Part shown: positions 53,786 to 64,000 of the stretch, one piece after another
Layout: every line of letters begins with the position of its first letter
Position numbering within the stretch: position 1 is the first letter of the stretch
Source of the DNA: Pseudophaeomoniella oleicola
Lineage: Eukaryota > Ascomycota > Eurotiomycetes > Phaeomoniellales > Phaeomoniellaceae
Direction of reading: 5' to 3'
DNA: 64,000 nucleotides
Assembly: GCA_003868215.1 (NCBI GenBank)
Contig: QWDQ01000023.1
Span: 279,859-343,858 of the forward strand
Translations under genes and position numbers: made by a program
Notes under the pieces: model-generated
The model's input: only the letters and a program-made list of their open reading frames with translations
Database searches by the model: none
What the model was told of the DNA's origin: nothing

Positions 53786-56035
53786 ATGAGCGGGAAGGGT
53801 AAAGACGAGATTTCTAGCCCACAATGGAGAAAGTCAGTCCATGTTCGCTCCCGCAGTGATAGCGTGAATGCCACTATCGGAGACGGCTGCGAAAGTGACA
53901 AAAAGCTACAACCGATTTCAAACGTCCGCTCCGCAAAATCAGATCAGTCAGTATCGGCAACGGCGAAATCCAGCTCTGCCACCTCTCAACCTCCGCCAAC
54001 TTCTCACTCTCCCTCCTCCTCTTCTTCGAAAAAGCGGTCGTCGACGAAAAGTCAGCCTGTGTCGCCGTCGAAATCCCGTCAGCAGGATTCTTCGCAACCC
54101 AAACCTTCTCAGCCGAGCCGCCTCAACTCGTTTATGAGATTGCCGTCGCCCACAAAGAAATCCAAGAAAGAGAAGAGCAGCAAAAAAGATAAAAATACAC
54201 ATCCGCTGAACCTCCCGCCCGACGAACTTCGGCGCCTGTCTCTCATGGCACGAGAAAACGGTGATCGGAACAGTGTAGACATGGAGGACGCGCCCGCCTC
54301 GTCGTCACCTCCGGCGCCGTCATCACCGGCCGCCAGTAGCAATAACACGGCAAGTACAGCACCAGACGAAGTCAACGGTACTGGCAACAAGGAGTTTGAT
54401 GGCGAGAGAAGTCCAACACCACCTCCACACAAAGTGCAACCACAGACGCCACCGAAGCCGGAGGTAGACGCAGAGGCATGCAAGGCCGCAGGAAATAAAT
54501 TTTTCAAGGCCAAGGACTATGTTAGGGCAATTGCAGAGTATACTAAAGGTTGGTAAGCCGATCCACTTCAGGAACACATTGACTAATTGTCTACAGCCGT
54601 CGAGGCTGACCCGAAATCGTCAACGTATCTATCAAACAGAGCTGCGGCATATATGAGCGCGAATCGATACCAGGATGCCTTGACGGATGCTTTGGCCGCG
54701 GCGGACTTAGACCCAGGTAACGCGAAAATCTTGATACGGCTGGCTAGGATTTATACATACCTCGGCAGACCAGAAGATGGACTTATCACCTTCAACCGCA
54801 TCCCTAACCCGCCGGGCGTTGCAGAAAAGGATAAGGCCCCAACTCAGATAATGGCAAGATTAATATCCGCAGTGAGACAGGGTATCGAGAACGGATCTGC
54901 CAATTTCGCCCTACACTCCTTGGACGAGGCAGAGAGGTATCTCGGTACATCTGTGCGTCCTCCTCGTAACTGGCAAATTCTGAGAGGTCAGGCACACCTC
55001 GCTATCGCATCGCCTCAGTCAATTGACACTGCGCAATCCATTTCCATGTCTCTGCTTCGTGCCAAGTCCGCCGATCCAGAGGCCCTTGTCCTCCGTGGCC
55101 GCGCTTTCTACGCCGCAGGAGAAAATGCTGATGCATTGAAACACTTCCGCCAGGCCCTTTCATATGATCCAGACTACGCTCCAGCTATCAAATTGCTACG
55201 ACAGGTCCAAAAATTGGAAAAGGCCAAGGAAGCAGGTAACAATGCCTTCAAGTCTGGCAGATACCAAGATGCGATAGATCTCTACGCTGAAGCGCTCAAA
55301 GTTGATCCGTCAAACAAGGGTACTAATGCAAAGATCCTTCAGAACCGAGCGATGTGCCAGTTAAAACTCAACAACGCAACTGCCGCGATCGAGGATTGTG
55401 ACAAAGCCATCGAGCTCGATCCAAACTACGTAAAAGCGAAGCGTACCCACGCCAAAGCACTGGGCGAGTCTGGCGATTGGGAAAATGCTGTCCGCGAGCT
55501 CAAGGAGATCAACGAGTCCTATCCTGGTGAAGCTGGACTTGCCAAGGAGATCAAGAATGCCGAACTTGAACTCAAGAAGAGCAAACGAAAAGACTATTAC
55601 AAGATACTTGGGGTGAGCAAAGATGCAGGAGACAACGAGATCAAGAAGGCGTACAGAAAACTTGCGATAGTACATCATCCAGACAAAAACCCAGGGGACC
55701 AGGCAGCAGAGGCGAGATTCAAAGATGTAGGTGAGGCATACGAGACTCTCAGCGATCCTGAGAAACGAGAACGCTACGATAGCGGAGTAGACCTCATGGA
55801 GCCAGGTGACATGTTCGGCGGTGGTGCTGGCGGCAGTCCCTTCGGAGGCATGGGTGGTGGTGGTGGTGGTATGGGTGGAGTGCAGATTGATCCTGAGATG
55901 CTGTTCAATATGATGGGCGGCATGGGTGGAATGGGTGGGGGTAGTAGCAGAAGTGGTGGACGTGGATATCCATACCGTCAAGGTGGTGGTGGTGGTAGTC
56001 CATTTGGAGGTGCTGGTGGATTCAGTTTTGGTTAG
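53786..56035 (+). CDS. TPR- and J-domain co-chaperone (DNAJC7-like)
   Basis: Two exons (53786-54548, 54597-56035) encode 733 residues. The first 225 are Ser/Pro/Lys-rich and disordered. Tetratricopeptide repeats run from about 233 to 570 ([20 protein letters not shown] starts the first, which the intron splits; later [20 protein letters not shown]). The J domain (about 585-650) holds [20 protein letters not shown] and the obligatory HPD in VHHPDKNP. The C-terminus is Gly/Met-rich ([12 protein letters not shown] and similar). This is the layout of DNAJC7/TPR2-type co-chaperones, in which TPRs dock Hsp70/Hsp90 C-termini and the J domain stimulates Hsp70. It acts in the cytosol. The donor is a weaker GTTGGT, but it is the only one that keeps phase with the first TPR. 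Confidence 0.93.
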
Positions 56036-57179
56036 AGAAGACTTGCTTTCTGAATCTGGATCGAAGTCGTTTGGTCTTCCTCTTTCTCCAAGGCTTTCTG
56101 TTCGATACATACCGACATGTTAATGAGCTTGGTACGTTGTTGGCCCTTGAGCAGTCGCTTGAGCCGACCCTTCCACCGCTCATCCACATGCAGCGAGTCG
56201 AAGAAAGCTCTGCTCATTCGACTGCACCTGACAACTCCCAAGGGCTCGCCTTCCTTGGACAAATAGCTCTCACGCACTGCCACCCGCTCGAGCACCAGCC
56301 AGAAAGAGAACAACGTCTATACCGATTAGTCCGATCCTTCAAATCACCATTCCACACATCAAGCCTCTGTCTCATCTCTCTCTCTCTTTCCCTACCCTCA
56401 TCATTACCAACCTATCTTTCAACCTCTCATCCTCGATCTATCTCACCGACGCGGGGAAAAAAGCAAATCTGAATCAATCAACAACTACCAATTGCATCAA
56501 TGTTCCAACGCACGCATACACGCACGCACTTAACACGCGTATCTATCTATCTCATGCATTTCCTGGCGTTTTATTTGTTTTGTTTTCTTCTCATATCCCC
56601 AACCGACATCTCTCTTGTCTCTCACTCTCTCTAGGTCTTTTTGTGTGCAGTTAGTTACCTAGGTAGGTAGGAGACCTTTTGTCAGGGTGTTGTGATAGAG
56701 ATGGATCACCATCCGGTGAGTGGACACGCAAGAGAGCCAGACAGAAAGATAGAAAGGAACGAACGAACAAGATAGATTTTTTTTTTCCCGTGTCTTAAAA
56801 GGGGGAGTGAGTGAGTGAGTGAGTAGGTTTGCGAAGAAATAAATACCTAGGTAGACAGATAAGACAGGACAGGACAGGACAGGACAGATATGAGAAATGC
56901 CATGTCTTGAATTTGAATTTGATAATATTATTATGCTCTCTGTTCTTATTCTTGTTCTATGTACCTAGTAGGTTAGGTAGGTGGTAATTATATACCTACC
57001 TACCTACCTAGGTAATTACCTAGGTACCTACCTAGTCAAAGATGAATCATGAATGAATGAGTGAGTGAAGTGAAGTGAGTTGACATTGCAATAATTTGCA
57101 TGGGAGATATTAATTAATCAGGTCATTAATATCATTAATACCCTATTATTATATATAGGTCTGGCCTGGCCTTCCCTTC

Positions 57180-57225
<46 letters not shown>

Positions 57226-57493
57226 ATCGATTCAGAACAACAACAACCCAGAAAGAAAAAGGAATAGAACTCTTCAAACGATGTTTACAGGAAGAGCAAG
57301 CGAGCAAGTAAGCAAGCAGATAGATTGACAGACAAATAGACAAGAAAGATGGATTGGGGGGTTTTTTTGGTCTTGTATGTCTGTTTTGTACAGGTTATAG
57401 AGTAGGTATAGAGTATAGAGTAGTAACAAAGCGTAGGTATCTAGGTATGTATAACTAACGCAACCCAACCCAGCACCAAAACCATACCATCAA
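56036..57493. repeat. Low-complexity block between convergent genes
   Basis: This 1.46 kb region holds many simple repeats: GAGT x5 (56805-56824), GACAG x5 (56863-56887), GA x20 (57182-57221), poly-T, AATG/AGTG-type repeats, and four exact TACCTAGGTA palindromes (56656, 56844, 57005, 57017). No gene is supported. Confidence 0.85.
57182..57221. repeat. GA dinucleotide microsatellite
   Basis: Twenty perfect GA units. Confidence 0.97.
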
Positions 57494-60400
57494 TCAACCA
57501 GACACAGCCCGCCTATCACATAAACACCCACATCCAGGAACCGGACAGATTCGATGACCGTCACTACTACTACTACCACCACCACCACCACCACTGCTAC
57601 TACTACTACCAAACCATTCTCTGGCATGTACAGCGTGGAAGGCGTGGCCGCAGGATACGCAAAATGTGATGAATTTGGACATTACTGTGTCGAAGGATGG
57701 TGGTGATGGTGATGGTGATGGCTCCTGCTGTTCTTGTTGGGTTTGGGGTTGGGCGCTTGGGTTGGCGGAGTCTGGAGGAGGAGGTGCAGAAGGTGATGGT
57801 CCCGCTGCTTTAGGGTCGGCGGCAGTGGCAGTGGCGGAGGTTCCTGAGACTATACTACCCCTTTTCAGGGAGTTACCTCCTGTCTTTTCTTGAGCCGAGG
57901 GAGGCGGCTGTAGGCTGTCGGTGTTGGTACCTTTCTTGCCAGTCTTCTTTTCCGGGATCGTGATGGGTTTCAGATACGTCGAGTCAGGCATGCCTAACGG
58001 CAATTCACAGATGCCACATCTCGGCAGTCCCCTTCCACATTTTGGACATATCGTGCCTATTGCGGCAGCTTTCGTGAAAGCCAGTGGATGAGATCGAGGA
58101 GTCGAAGTTTTGGTAATAGTGGTGTGCACTGGAGTTGATTTGCCTGTGCTGTTACCTGCCTCGAGTGAAGTAGGTGGACCACTATTGCCATCCTCAGTTG
58201 TCGAAGCCGGGAAGCCTGGTTTTGCAGGTGCCGGGACTTGTTCTACAGATTGCTGACAGTATGTGCAGGTCAAAGAAATTTGAGGTCTTGCAGGTGGAAT
58301 CAACGGGGTGCCGGTACGGGACACAGCGAGCTTCCTTCCAGTGACGTCAAATTTGACACGCTGGAACTTTAGGTCCCAGATCTGCATTTGCGCACGATAA
58401 TCTGCTCGCCATGATTCGAACAATCGAACGATAGATGGCGAGGATAAATACCGCGGAATCACTGGGGTGAGGGCAAGAACAGCAGTTTGGACATCCCCGG
58501 TGTTGGATATGTAATTCGCGAATAAGTCAAAAGTCTTCGGAGTGGCGAGACCAGTGAGGGTGATCCCCGGCAAGGAACCTGTCCGTACGTGATGTTGTGT
58601 CAGACTCGAGATGTATGTGGATAGATCGGGATCTGACAGGTGATGGAGTGCCACATAAAGCTTATGTGTCACAGGAATAGGGAGTTCGGGATTGGAGAGG
58701 ATGGACGAGTGAGCAGGAGTACCATGCATAATGGTAGAGATGATAGCATGAGCCCAAGGATCCTCTGTTGCGGGAGGGACGGACGATAGAAGTGAAGTGA
58801 GGATCTCGTTCCATTCAGTGTCTGAGTCATCTCCATCTTCTGACCCAGACGAGCCATGTAATTGAGTTCGTCTCTGTCTCGATAGTGAGCTTGCAATGGC
58901 CATGGCCAGCATCTTATGGACCTCAGTTGATGACTTTCCACGCAGCGCCCGTATTGCAAGTTTTGGTTGAGAAGCGAAAAGAGCTATAGCTGCTCCTTTG
59001 GTAGATTCATTGTGTTTGGTCGCTTTCTTGACGGCTTTTTCGACCTCTGCTGGTGACATCTGTATGCCTGTGAGGTATAGACATAATTGACGATGTGCTG
59101 GATACGTTGTCTGTGGCGCAGGTATCAGTAGTGGCAGCTCTAAGGTCTTCGCGAGTGCCTCTATCGTTTTCGCTGGGGATGGAGGCGGCCGTGAACTGGG
59201 TTTTACACGACGGGCTGTATATGGGGAGGGGATGCCCAAGTCATCCGTCCATATGCTGTAGACACCCAGATAAGATAGATCAAGATGGATGTCAGTCAGG
59301 CTTTGTGTCTGACAGATCTGTGCAGCGCGTTCCACATCTTGCCAGAAGTTCATGAGGCTGGTCCCTTTCGCGAGCAATGACCTGTTTTTCGCTGGATCGA
59401 ATTGATAGCCCTTCTCACACCTTTCTCGAAACAAACGCATTGGATTCAAGGAGTGTTTGAGGTGCAGGAGTCTCGTCTGCGGTCTAACCCCGTCATGCGT
59501 TCCATTCGACAGTGCAGCGGACGGTGTCAAGACCTTGCTCTCCCTTATTCCAGGCAATCGATATGATGCATCTTTAACGGTCGGAATGAACGGGTAGAAT
59601 GATGAAGAACGTGCGACACGACCGGTTGCTAATATTTTGACTTCTCCGTTCGCTGCGATCGTAATGGCACCTGGCGCTCCTAGATGTTCATCATGCGTCA
59701 TAAAATCAAAGGTGACGATCCTGTTATTTTCTCGACGGGTTGCCCTGACTGTATGGTATGCCCGCTCAACCTCTTGTACGCCTTCGACGAAGATATCCTC
59801 TGGATAGTTATGCCTCCACCCCTCAGTCCAAGTATCGTCTCCGGTTCCGTGATCTTGTTCAGTCAAGTACTCTTTACCTATGTCAAATGTCTTGAACTGG
59901 CCAGTGCTCGTCAACACTCCTAGACATCCCCGTCTGGACCTTGCGAAGCGTAGACTCCATATCGTGCTTTGTGCATCAGCAATGTTCTTGAGCTCTAGCG
60001 CAGGTCCTGCCTGACCGGAATCAGACCCGAAGCTAAGTGTACTTTGCGATCTGGCTCCTGCCCTTCGATCCCATATACAAACGGTTGGATCGTTGCTCGG
60101 AATACAACTTGCAAAGATATGCGAGTCACAAGGATCGATAGAGAGGTTATGAACGCATCTTGTTGCGAACTGAAGCGCTGTGTGTCCTGGCTGTTCCCGT
60201 AAATCATATATCCGGACAAATTGTGCTTTTACACCTGCGACCAAGACCTGCGGTTGATCCTCGAAGAATTTGATGCTTGTGATGGGCTCTGAACTGGCAA
60301 GCTTCGCATACGGATCGACATGACCCTTGTCCCCGCTGAACCCATGTCCACCGCTGCCCGCGAGAGTTGGTACTCTCTGGTTGAGGTCCCATATATTCAA

Positions 60401-60769
60401 ACAAAAGTCGTTGCGCACCTTGTCTAGGCCGGCAGCTAGCAGTCCCTGCGTGTTGAATGCGACCGCATTGCAGAGCCGTTGGCTTCGTATGGGAAACGAG
60501 ATGGCCGCTTCAGAGCCATCATCGATTCGTAGAACTGTCGTCTCACCTGAAGATTGGCCAACCGCGACAAGGGCTGGGTCAGCGAGTGACCAGTCGAAAG
60601 CTCGGAAAGCGGGAACCCGCGAATGGGTGGCAGTAACTTCATATTTCAAGTCCGTAGAGTCAAGAGAAGTTATGCGACATGAGCGCAGCTTTCGGCCAGT
60701 CACGTCAACATGGAGGAAGCGTCGGTCATCCGGCGTCGAGTGGGTGGACCATCGTACAGCTGTCTCCAT
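57494..60769 (-). CDS. SEA4: SEACAT/GATOR2 subunit Sea4 (MIOS homologue)
   Basis: A single exon encodes 1091 residues, close to yeast Sea4 (1038). The N-terminal third is a WD40 propeller with clear blades (for example VRIYDLREQPGHTALQFATR, VCIWDRRAGA). A helical solenoid follows (SSVPPATEDPWAHAIISTIM, then a blocky helical region). The C-terminus has Cys/His-rich zinc sites: CTYCQQS at about 834, ICPKCGRGLPRCGICELPLG at about 906, and CVSCGHAFHAVHAREWFG with ICPVPGCGC at 1037-1085, a RING-like fold. This is the WD40-solenoid-RING order of Sea4/MIOS, part of the vacuolar complex that opposes Npr2/Npr3 and so promotes TORC1 signalling. Low-complexity inserts (Ser/Gly and Ala/Pro runs) sit between zinc sites. 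The ATG at 60769 begins the conserved N-terminus. Confidence 0.9.
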   Translation of the reverse strand: METAVRWSTHSTPDDRRFLHVDVTGRKLRSCRITSLDSTDLKYEVTATHSRVPAFRAFDWSLADPALVAVGQSSGETTVLRIDDGSEAAISFPIRSQRLCNAVAFNTQGLLAAGLDKVRNDFCLNIWDLNQRVPTLAGSGGHGFSGDKGHVDPYAKLASSEPITSIKFFEDQPQVLVAGVKAQFVRIYDLREQPGHTALQFATRCVHNLSIDPCDSHIFASCIPSNDPTVCIWDRRAGARSQSTLSFGSDSGQAGPALELKNIADAQSTIWSLRFARSRRGCLGVLTSTGQFKTFDIGKEYLTEQDHGTGDDTWTEGWRHNYPEDIFVEGVQEVERAYHTVRATRRENNRIVTFDFMTHDEHLGAPGAITIAANGEVKILATGRVARSSSFYPFIPTVKDASYRLPGIRESKVLTPSAALSNGTHDGVRPQTRLLHLKHSLNPMRLFRERCEKGYQFDPAKNRSLLAKGTSLMNFWQDVERAAQICQTQSLTDIHLDLSYLGVYSIWTDDLGIPSPYTARRVKPSSRPPPSPAKTIEALAKTLELPLLIPAPQTTYPAHRQLCLYLTGIQMSPAEVEKAVKKATKHNESTKGAAIALFASQPKLAIRALRGKSSTEVHKMLAMAIASSLSRQRRTQLHGSSGSEDGDDSDTEWNEILTSLLSSVPPATEDPWAHAIISTIMHGTPAHSSILSNPELPIPVTHKLYVALHHLSDPDLSTYISSLTQHHVRTGSLPGITLTGLATPKTFDLFANYISNTGDVQTAVLALTPVIPRYLSSPSIVRLFESWRADYRAQMQIWDLKFQRVKFDVTGRKLAVSRTGTPLIPPARPQISLTCTYCQQSVEQVPAPAKPGFPASTTEDGNSGPPTSLEAGNSTGKSTPVHTTITKTSTPRSHPLAFTKAAAIGTICPKCGRGLPRCGICELPLGMPDSTYLKPITIPEKKTGKKGTNTDSLQPPPSAQEKTGGNSLKRGSIVSGTSATATAADPKAAGPSPSAPPPPDSANPSAQPQTQQEQQEPSPSPSPPSFDTVMSKFITFCVSCGHAFHAVHAREWFGSSSSSGGGGGGSSSSDGHRICPVPGCGCLCDRRAVSG

Positions 60770-61343
60770 GGTGATGCGCCCCGACTACTTTGCAGCTCGA
60801 ATTGTACGACCGCAAAAGAGAACGGCCATACTTGTCTTGACTATGTGTCGCGTCAGGACTTGCCGTTCAAAGGAAGACTCCTCTCTGGTGTACACTGGCT
60901 GTTCAGAGGCTGGGATTTTCTGTCGCAACCTCTAACTTAGGGATGAATCCGCATTCTCAATCGTTGGAGTTCGTTTGCGAAGCTTAAGCTTTCCGTCGGG
61001 AACGATTATATATTATATACTAAATATATGTTATATTATATACTAATATTAATTCATTTGGATCACGCAAAGTCCACTGCTCTCATCGCTTGGCCATCAT
61101 TCCACTGATCCAATATTCACATGTAGGGTCTGAAATTGATGCACATTGTTTTATGATCAAGCAACGTGTCTTATATATATGTTTTGAGTACATAGTAGTT
61201 CTATACGCAAGAGCGATGATTCCCCCCCCCACTTCTAGTAATACTCAGATGTGAGTCCACATCCACGCTGCAGTATCTGTTCTTTCTCAACACGCAGTGC
61301 ACCTCACTAGGAGTCTGAATGATCCTCGACCAGTTGTATCCCT
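60770..61343. other. Intergenic AT-rich region upstream of SEA4
   Basis: This 574 bp carries the SEA4 promoter and the AT3 gene 3' end. An AT-only patch at about 61004-61050 (TATA-type repeats) and a C-run at 61221-61230 stand out. No gene is seen. Confidence 0.6.
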
Positions 61344-62732
61344 CTAAGCGGTAATGAAGTCATAGAATTTATGCGCCAAAACCTTGCTTGGTAGCTCGAC
61401 CAGCCGGTAGAATGCTTCAGCGGTAGGGATCACCACGACCAAACATGTGAGCAAGGTCACTATTACCGAGCCGCTGAATGACACATGGTCAGAACGGTGC
61501 AGTTGGGCGAAGACCTTGATTCCAACAAGATAGATCATTGTTGACTGTACAAGGAAAAAGCCTGTGATCAGGGTTAGGAACGTTCTTCAGAGTGCTGGGA
61601 AGCTTGGACACTTACTCATAGATCTTCTCCCAAGCGCTACCATGAACCTGGTACTGAACAACCGTTGCATGAGATCCGAGCTTTCCAGGAGGATAAAAAA
61701 GCCGACCAGGATGAGATATTCATCATCGCGGGCAGCCGTATGATGATCATTGTATTCATAATTCAGAGAAGGAGAATAATAGAGACCCGTGTGGTACATG
61801 TATTCTCTGTTCATCAAATCAGGGCGCCATGCCGTCCACAAGTATTGCATGACCAGGCCGCCAAGCATCACGATAGTGGCAGGTATCCAGGTCGGGAGCC
61901 TAGCGTAATTCCCATTAGGCCTCTTGAACCTTGGATGGTTGATTTTGATGGGTATGCCGCGCTGAGCTCTTTCTTTGAAGTTCATGTTCATAACCATATC
62001 AGCGAAAAGGAGTCCGGTGATAGTGAACCAAGCCCATGACTGGCACCACCATGCGGTGATGATAAAAAAGAGGGCTCCCTGCACCCTCCACCTGTTCCGA
62101 GTGTAGGGGATGATGATCATCGTCATATAAACGGTGAAGCTCTGCATGTAGATGGCATTGAGGATCCATAATGTTTGAGACGGAAACGCGGTGCTTCCAG
62201 CTTGGACCTCGTAATTATGGGACGTCCAGAATAAATTGAAGACCGAGTTGAAATAAGCGAACGCATTGGGTATCCCATATGGCACCTGCAACGAGTTGTT
62301 GCTGGTCCGCATCTTGAACTCGTAGATATAGTTCAAGCCTGTCTGAGAGAATGCCAACTTGATGATCGCTAACGCCACAGCGACGGGGAACCAAAGAGTG
62401 ATGCCTCTGGTCATGATACTCCTTGCGGCAGTTTCTTTGGTCGGACTTTTCAAGAAGGGAATCGCAATTGAGCGAGCAGAGAGGAATATGACGGCGCCAT
62501 AGAGCAGGTACTCGTTCCAAAACAAAACCGAGAGAACTTTCCGAATGATCTGTTGATATAGCCTCCCATGAGTGTCCTGCGAACCAGCCACTGCGACCGG
62601 AACAAAGGTCTGGAGAAACACCCAAAGGAAGGTCTCGATGGCAATGAGGCCCCGGACACCAAGCAAGTAAGGTTGTTCGTATGAAGTCGGAGGCGTTGCT
62701 TGGAACTTCTTCATGATCTGAACTCGGTCCAT
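61344..62732 (-). CDS. Acyltransferase-3-like multi-span membrane protein
   Basis: Two minus-strand exons (61616-62732, 61344-61561) join in phase to 444 residues from ATG 62732. It has about ten membrane segments. The start (PYLLGVRGLIAIETFLWVFL) resembles the first span of the acyltransferase-3/OafA family, with RG retained, but the His found a few residues later in active members is not obvious. Other blocks are NEYLLYGAVIFLSARSIAIP and PSQTLWILNAIYMQSFTVYM. The second exon gives the last two spans. Bacterial members transfer acyl groups to sugars; the role of fungal relatives is poorly known, so an enzymatic activity here is inference. A splice acceptor just before the ATG (GTGATAATTGCAG) suggests a 5' UTR intron. 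Confidence 0.65.
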
Positions 62733-63654
62733 CTTGGCTGTAGCAATCTGCAATTATCACCACCAGGCGTCTTTGAAAAGCGTTGGCAGAGTAGGGAAGA
62801 GAGGGCAAATTATTGTGTTCTCTCCAGATAGCAAAGGGCACAGGTGACGACGAGGATTGACGACGAGGACTATGCGGGCTCACAGAATGATGCGCCCATA
62901 TGGATTTGCCAGATAGCAGAACAAATGATCGTCCGCGGTCCAGCACTATCTATCTCGACCACAACTTTGGAGCTGAGAGCATGTCCCGTCTGAACGATCT
63001 GCTTGGTCGGGCGCTACATCGTGACCCTGGGTCCTAGGACCTCTTTTGAGTCCGAGATTTCAATAGTCGCGAAGATCATCGACGGCAGTCCGCTAAGGGT
63101 TCGACAATGCTTGCAGATAGGCTTGTAAGAGTAAGGATGATTCAACATGCTGGGCATCGTGTGTAACATTACAAGCTGTACAGTAAAGACCAGGAAATGT
63201 GTAACATACGAAAAGCTGCGGGCCCGACATGGTGTACGGTAGTAGTTTGAAGGTGATGGTGTGGGCCACGTTAGGTAAGGTAGGCAGATGTACCATAGTA
63301 CACCGTGCATAGGACATGGTCTTGATCGGGAACATTCGACAGAAGTGTCGAGTTGTCCACCGACGATCACAGATAAGCATTCAACCATGGTCTTTGAGTA
63401 TGCCATCGGGATGTTGAGATCCCTAAGCTGCAAGGTATCGATAAGCAAACCTTCGAGATGCCGTGCAACCCTGCATGAGCTCGGTCAATCACTCGGCCGT
63501 GATCGATGGCATTATTCGCCGTCGTTCGTTCTGATAAACTTGCTCGACTATCAGATCGTCAGGGTCGATTGATAGCATCGGGGATAATGCGGGTCTCTCA
63601 TGAAGTTTCCTACCTGTAGAGCTAACATTTGAGATGATAAGCTTAGCCGGAGCT

Positions 63655-63666
63655 TACTACGTAGTA
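63655..63666. repeat. Palindrome TACTACGTAGTA, copy 4
   Basis: Exact fourth copy of the 12-bp palindrome, in non-coding DNA. Confidence 0.8.
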
Positions 63667-63850
63667 GAACCATAAGAATGGTTATTGTTTGGACTTGGGA
63701 ACTAAGTTTCAGAATTTTGTTTCGCTGGAGTCAGTGAGCGCAGATCTTGGTGGCGCACTACTATGGTATTGTTGTCGTTGTCGTTGTCGTTGGTGACAGA
63801 CAAAGCCCCACGGACGAAGGTGGAAATCTCAGACAAAGAAACAAAAAAAC

Positions 63851-63851
<1 letters not shown>

Positions 63852-63884
<33 letters not shown>
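63852..63884. repeat. 33-base poly-A tract
   Basis: Uninterrupted A run. Its length may be affected by sequencing. It could be an old retroposed tail, but no element body is recognisable before it. Confidence 0.9.
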
Positions 63885-63885
<1 letters not shown>

Positions 63886-64000
63886 CAATTATTACACTTG
63901 GCGTTCCCATCATGGAAAGTAGTCGATTGAATTTCAGCTTCGGCGACCCGGATGTGAGGGGCCTCGTTGCCTGCAGGAGCCTTTTATAAGCGAATGTTGT

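Larger units (their letters stand above)
62733..64000. other. Non-coding window end
   Basis: About 1.27 kb with no supported gene. It includes an exact TACTACGTAGTA palindrome at 63655-63666, a GTTGTC repeat (63771-63793) and a 33-base A run (63852-63884). Open frames are short and motif-free. Confidence 0.55.

Noticed and set aside
55361-56110. 249-codon antisense frame opposite the DnaJ/TPR gene
   Set aside because: The product is Thr/Ser repeats created by the Gly-rich C-terminus read on the other strand.
60327-60935. 202-codon plus-strand frame opposite the SEA4 start
   Set aside because: It is antisense to the conserved WD40 region and shows no recognisable protein features.
62215-62946. 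243-codon frame overlapping the AT3-like gene on the same strand
   Set aside because: It is a different frame of a well-supported membrane protein, with no motif and no independent start context.
63841-63890. Poly-A tract as tail of a LINE or retroposed gene
   Set aside because: No reverse-transcriptase sequence, target-site duplication or gene copy is recognisable upstream.

Overview
The window is nuclear DNA of a filamentous ascomycete (Pezizomycotina). The signs are short introns of about 45-130 nt with GT..AG ends, intergenic gaps of 0.4-5 kb, genes freely mixed on both strands, single-copy housekeeping genes of fungal type (DASH Spc19, Rav2/Rogdi, Pkr1, Gup1, Sea4), fungus-specific Zn2Cys6 and Rua1-type regulators, and a tRNA-Glu(CTC). 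I cannot name the class or species from sequence alone. No transposon, rRNA gene, CRISPR array or virus-like gene was recognised.

Left part (1-24 kb) is mostly core cell biology: RAV2/Rogdi (V-ATPase regulation), SPC19 (kinetochore), ATP18 (F1Fo ATP synthase subunit j, rebuilt from four tiny exons), MRP2 (mitochondrial uS14m), an Arb2/FAM172-domain protein, an MFS sugar transporter with a GC-AG intron, a C2H2-type regulator behind a 3.4 kb non-coding stretch, PKR1 (V-ATPase assembly), APC2 (anaphase-promoting complex cullin), an unresolved coding-like locus near 18.7-19.6 kb, and a GTPBP1/2-type GTPase with an altered G3 motif.

Middle part (24-47 kb): a Zn2Cys6 regulator, the MBOAT protein GUP1, SmD1, a large F-box protein, then a stretch with four redox or detoxification enzymes (quinone-reductase-like MDR, glutathione S-transferase, SDR, aldo-keto reductase) interrupted by the tRNA and a probably truncated orphan gene, followed by a Ser-rich hypothetical protein and a small GPI-anchored-type protein.

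Right part (47-64 kb): a 4.8 kb gene-poor gap, a Rua1-C-domain regulator, a TPR/DnaJ co-chaperone, a 1.5 kb low-complexity block between convergent genes, SEA4/MIOS (TORC1 control), an acyltransferase-3-like membrane protein, and a non-coding end.

Most genes look independent and no operon-like unit is expected. The only group that could act together is the redox set at 34-43 kb, and it has no backbone synthase. The most unusual non-coding signals are two dispersed perfect palindromes, TACTACGTAGTA (4 exact copies) and TACCTAGGTA (6 exact copies), both well above chance and found only between genes. I found nothing I can honestly call a new multi-gene system. Exon borders were read by eye from splice consensus and reading-frame continuity.
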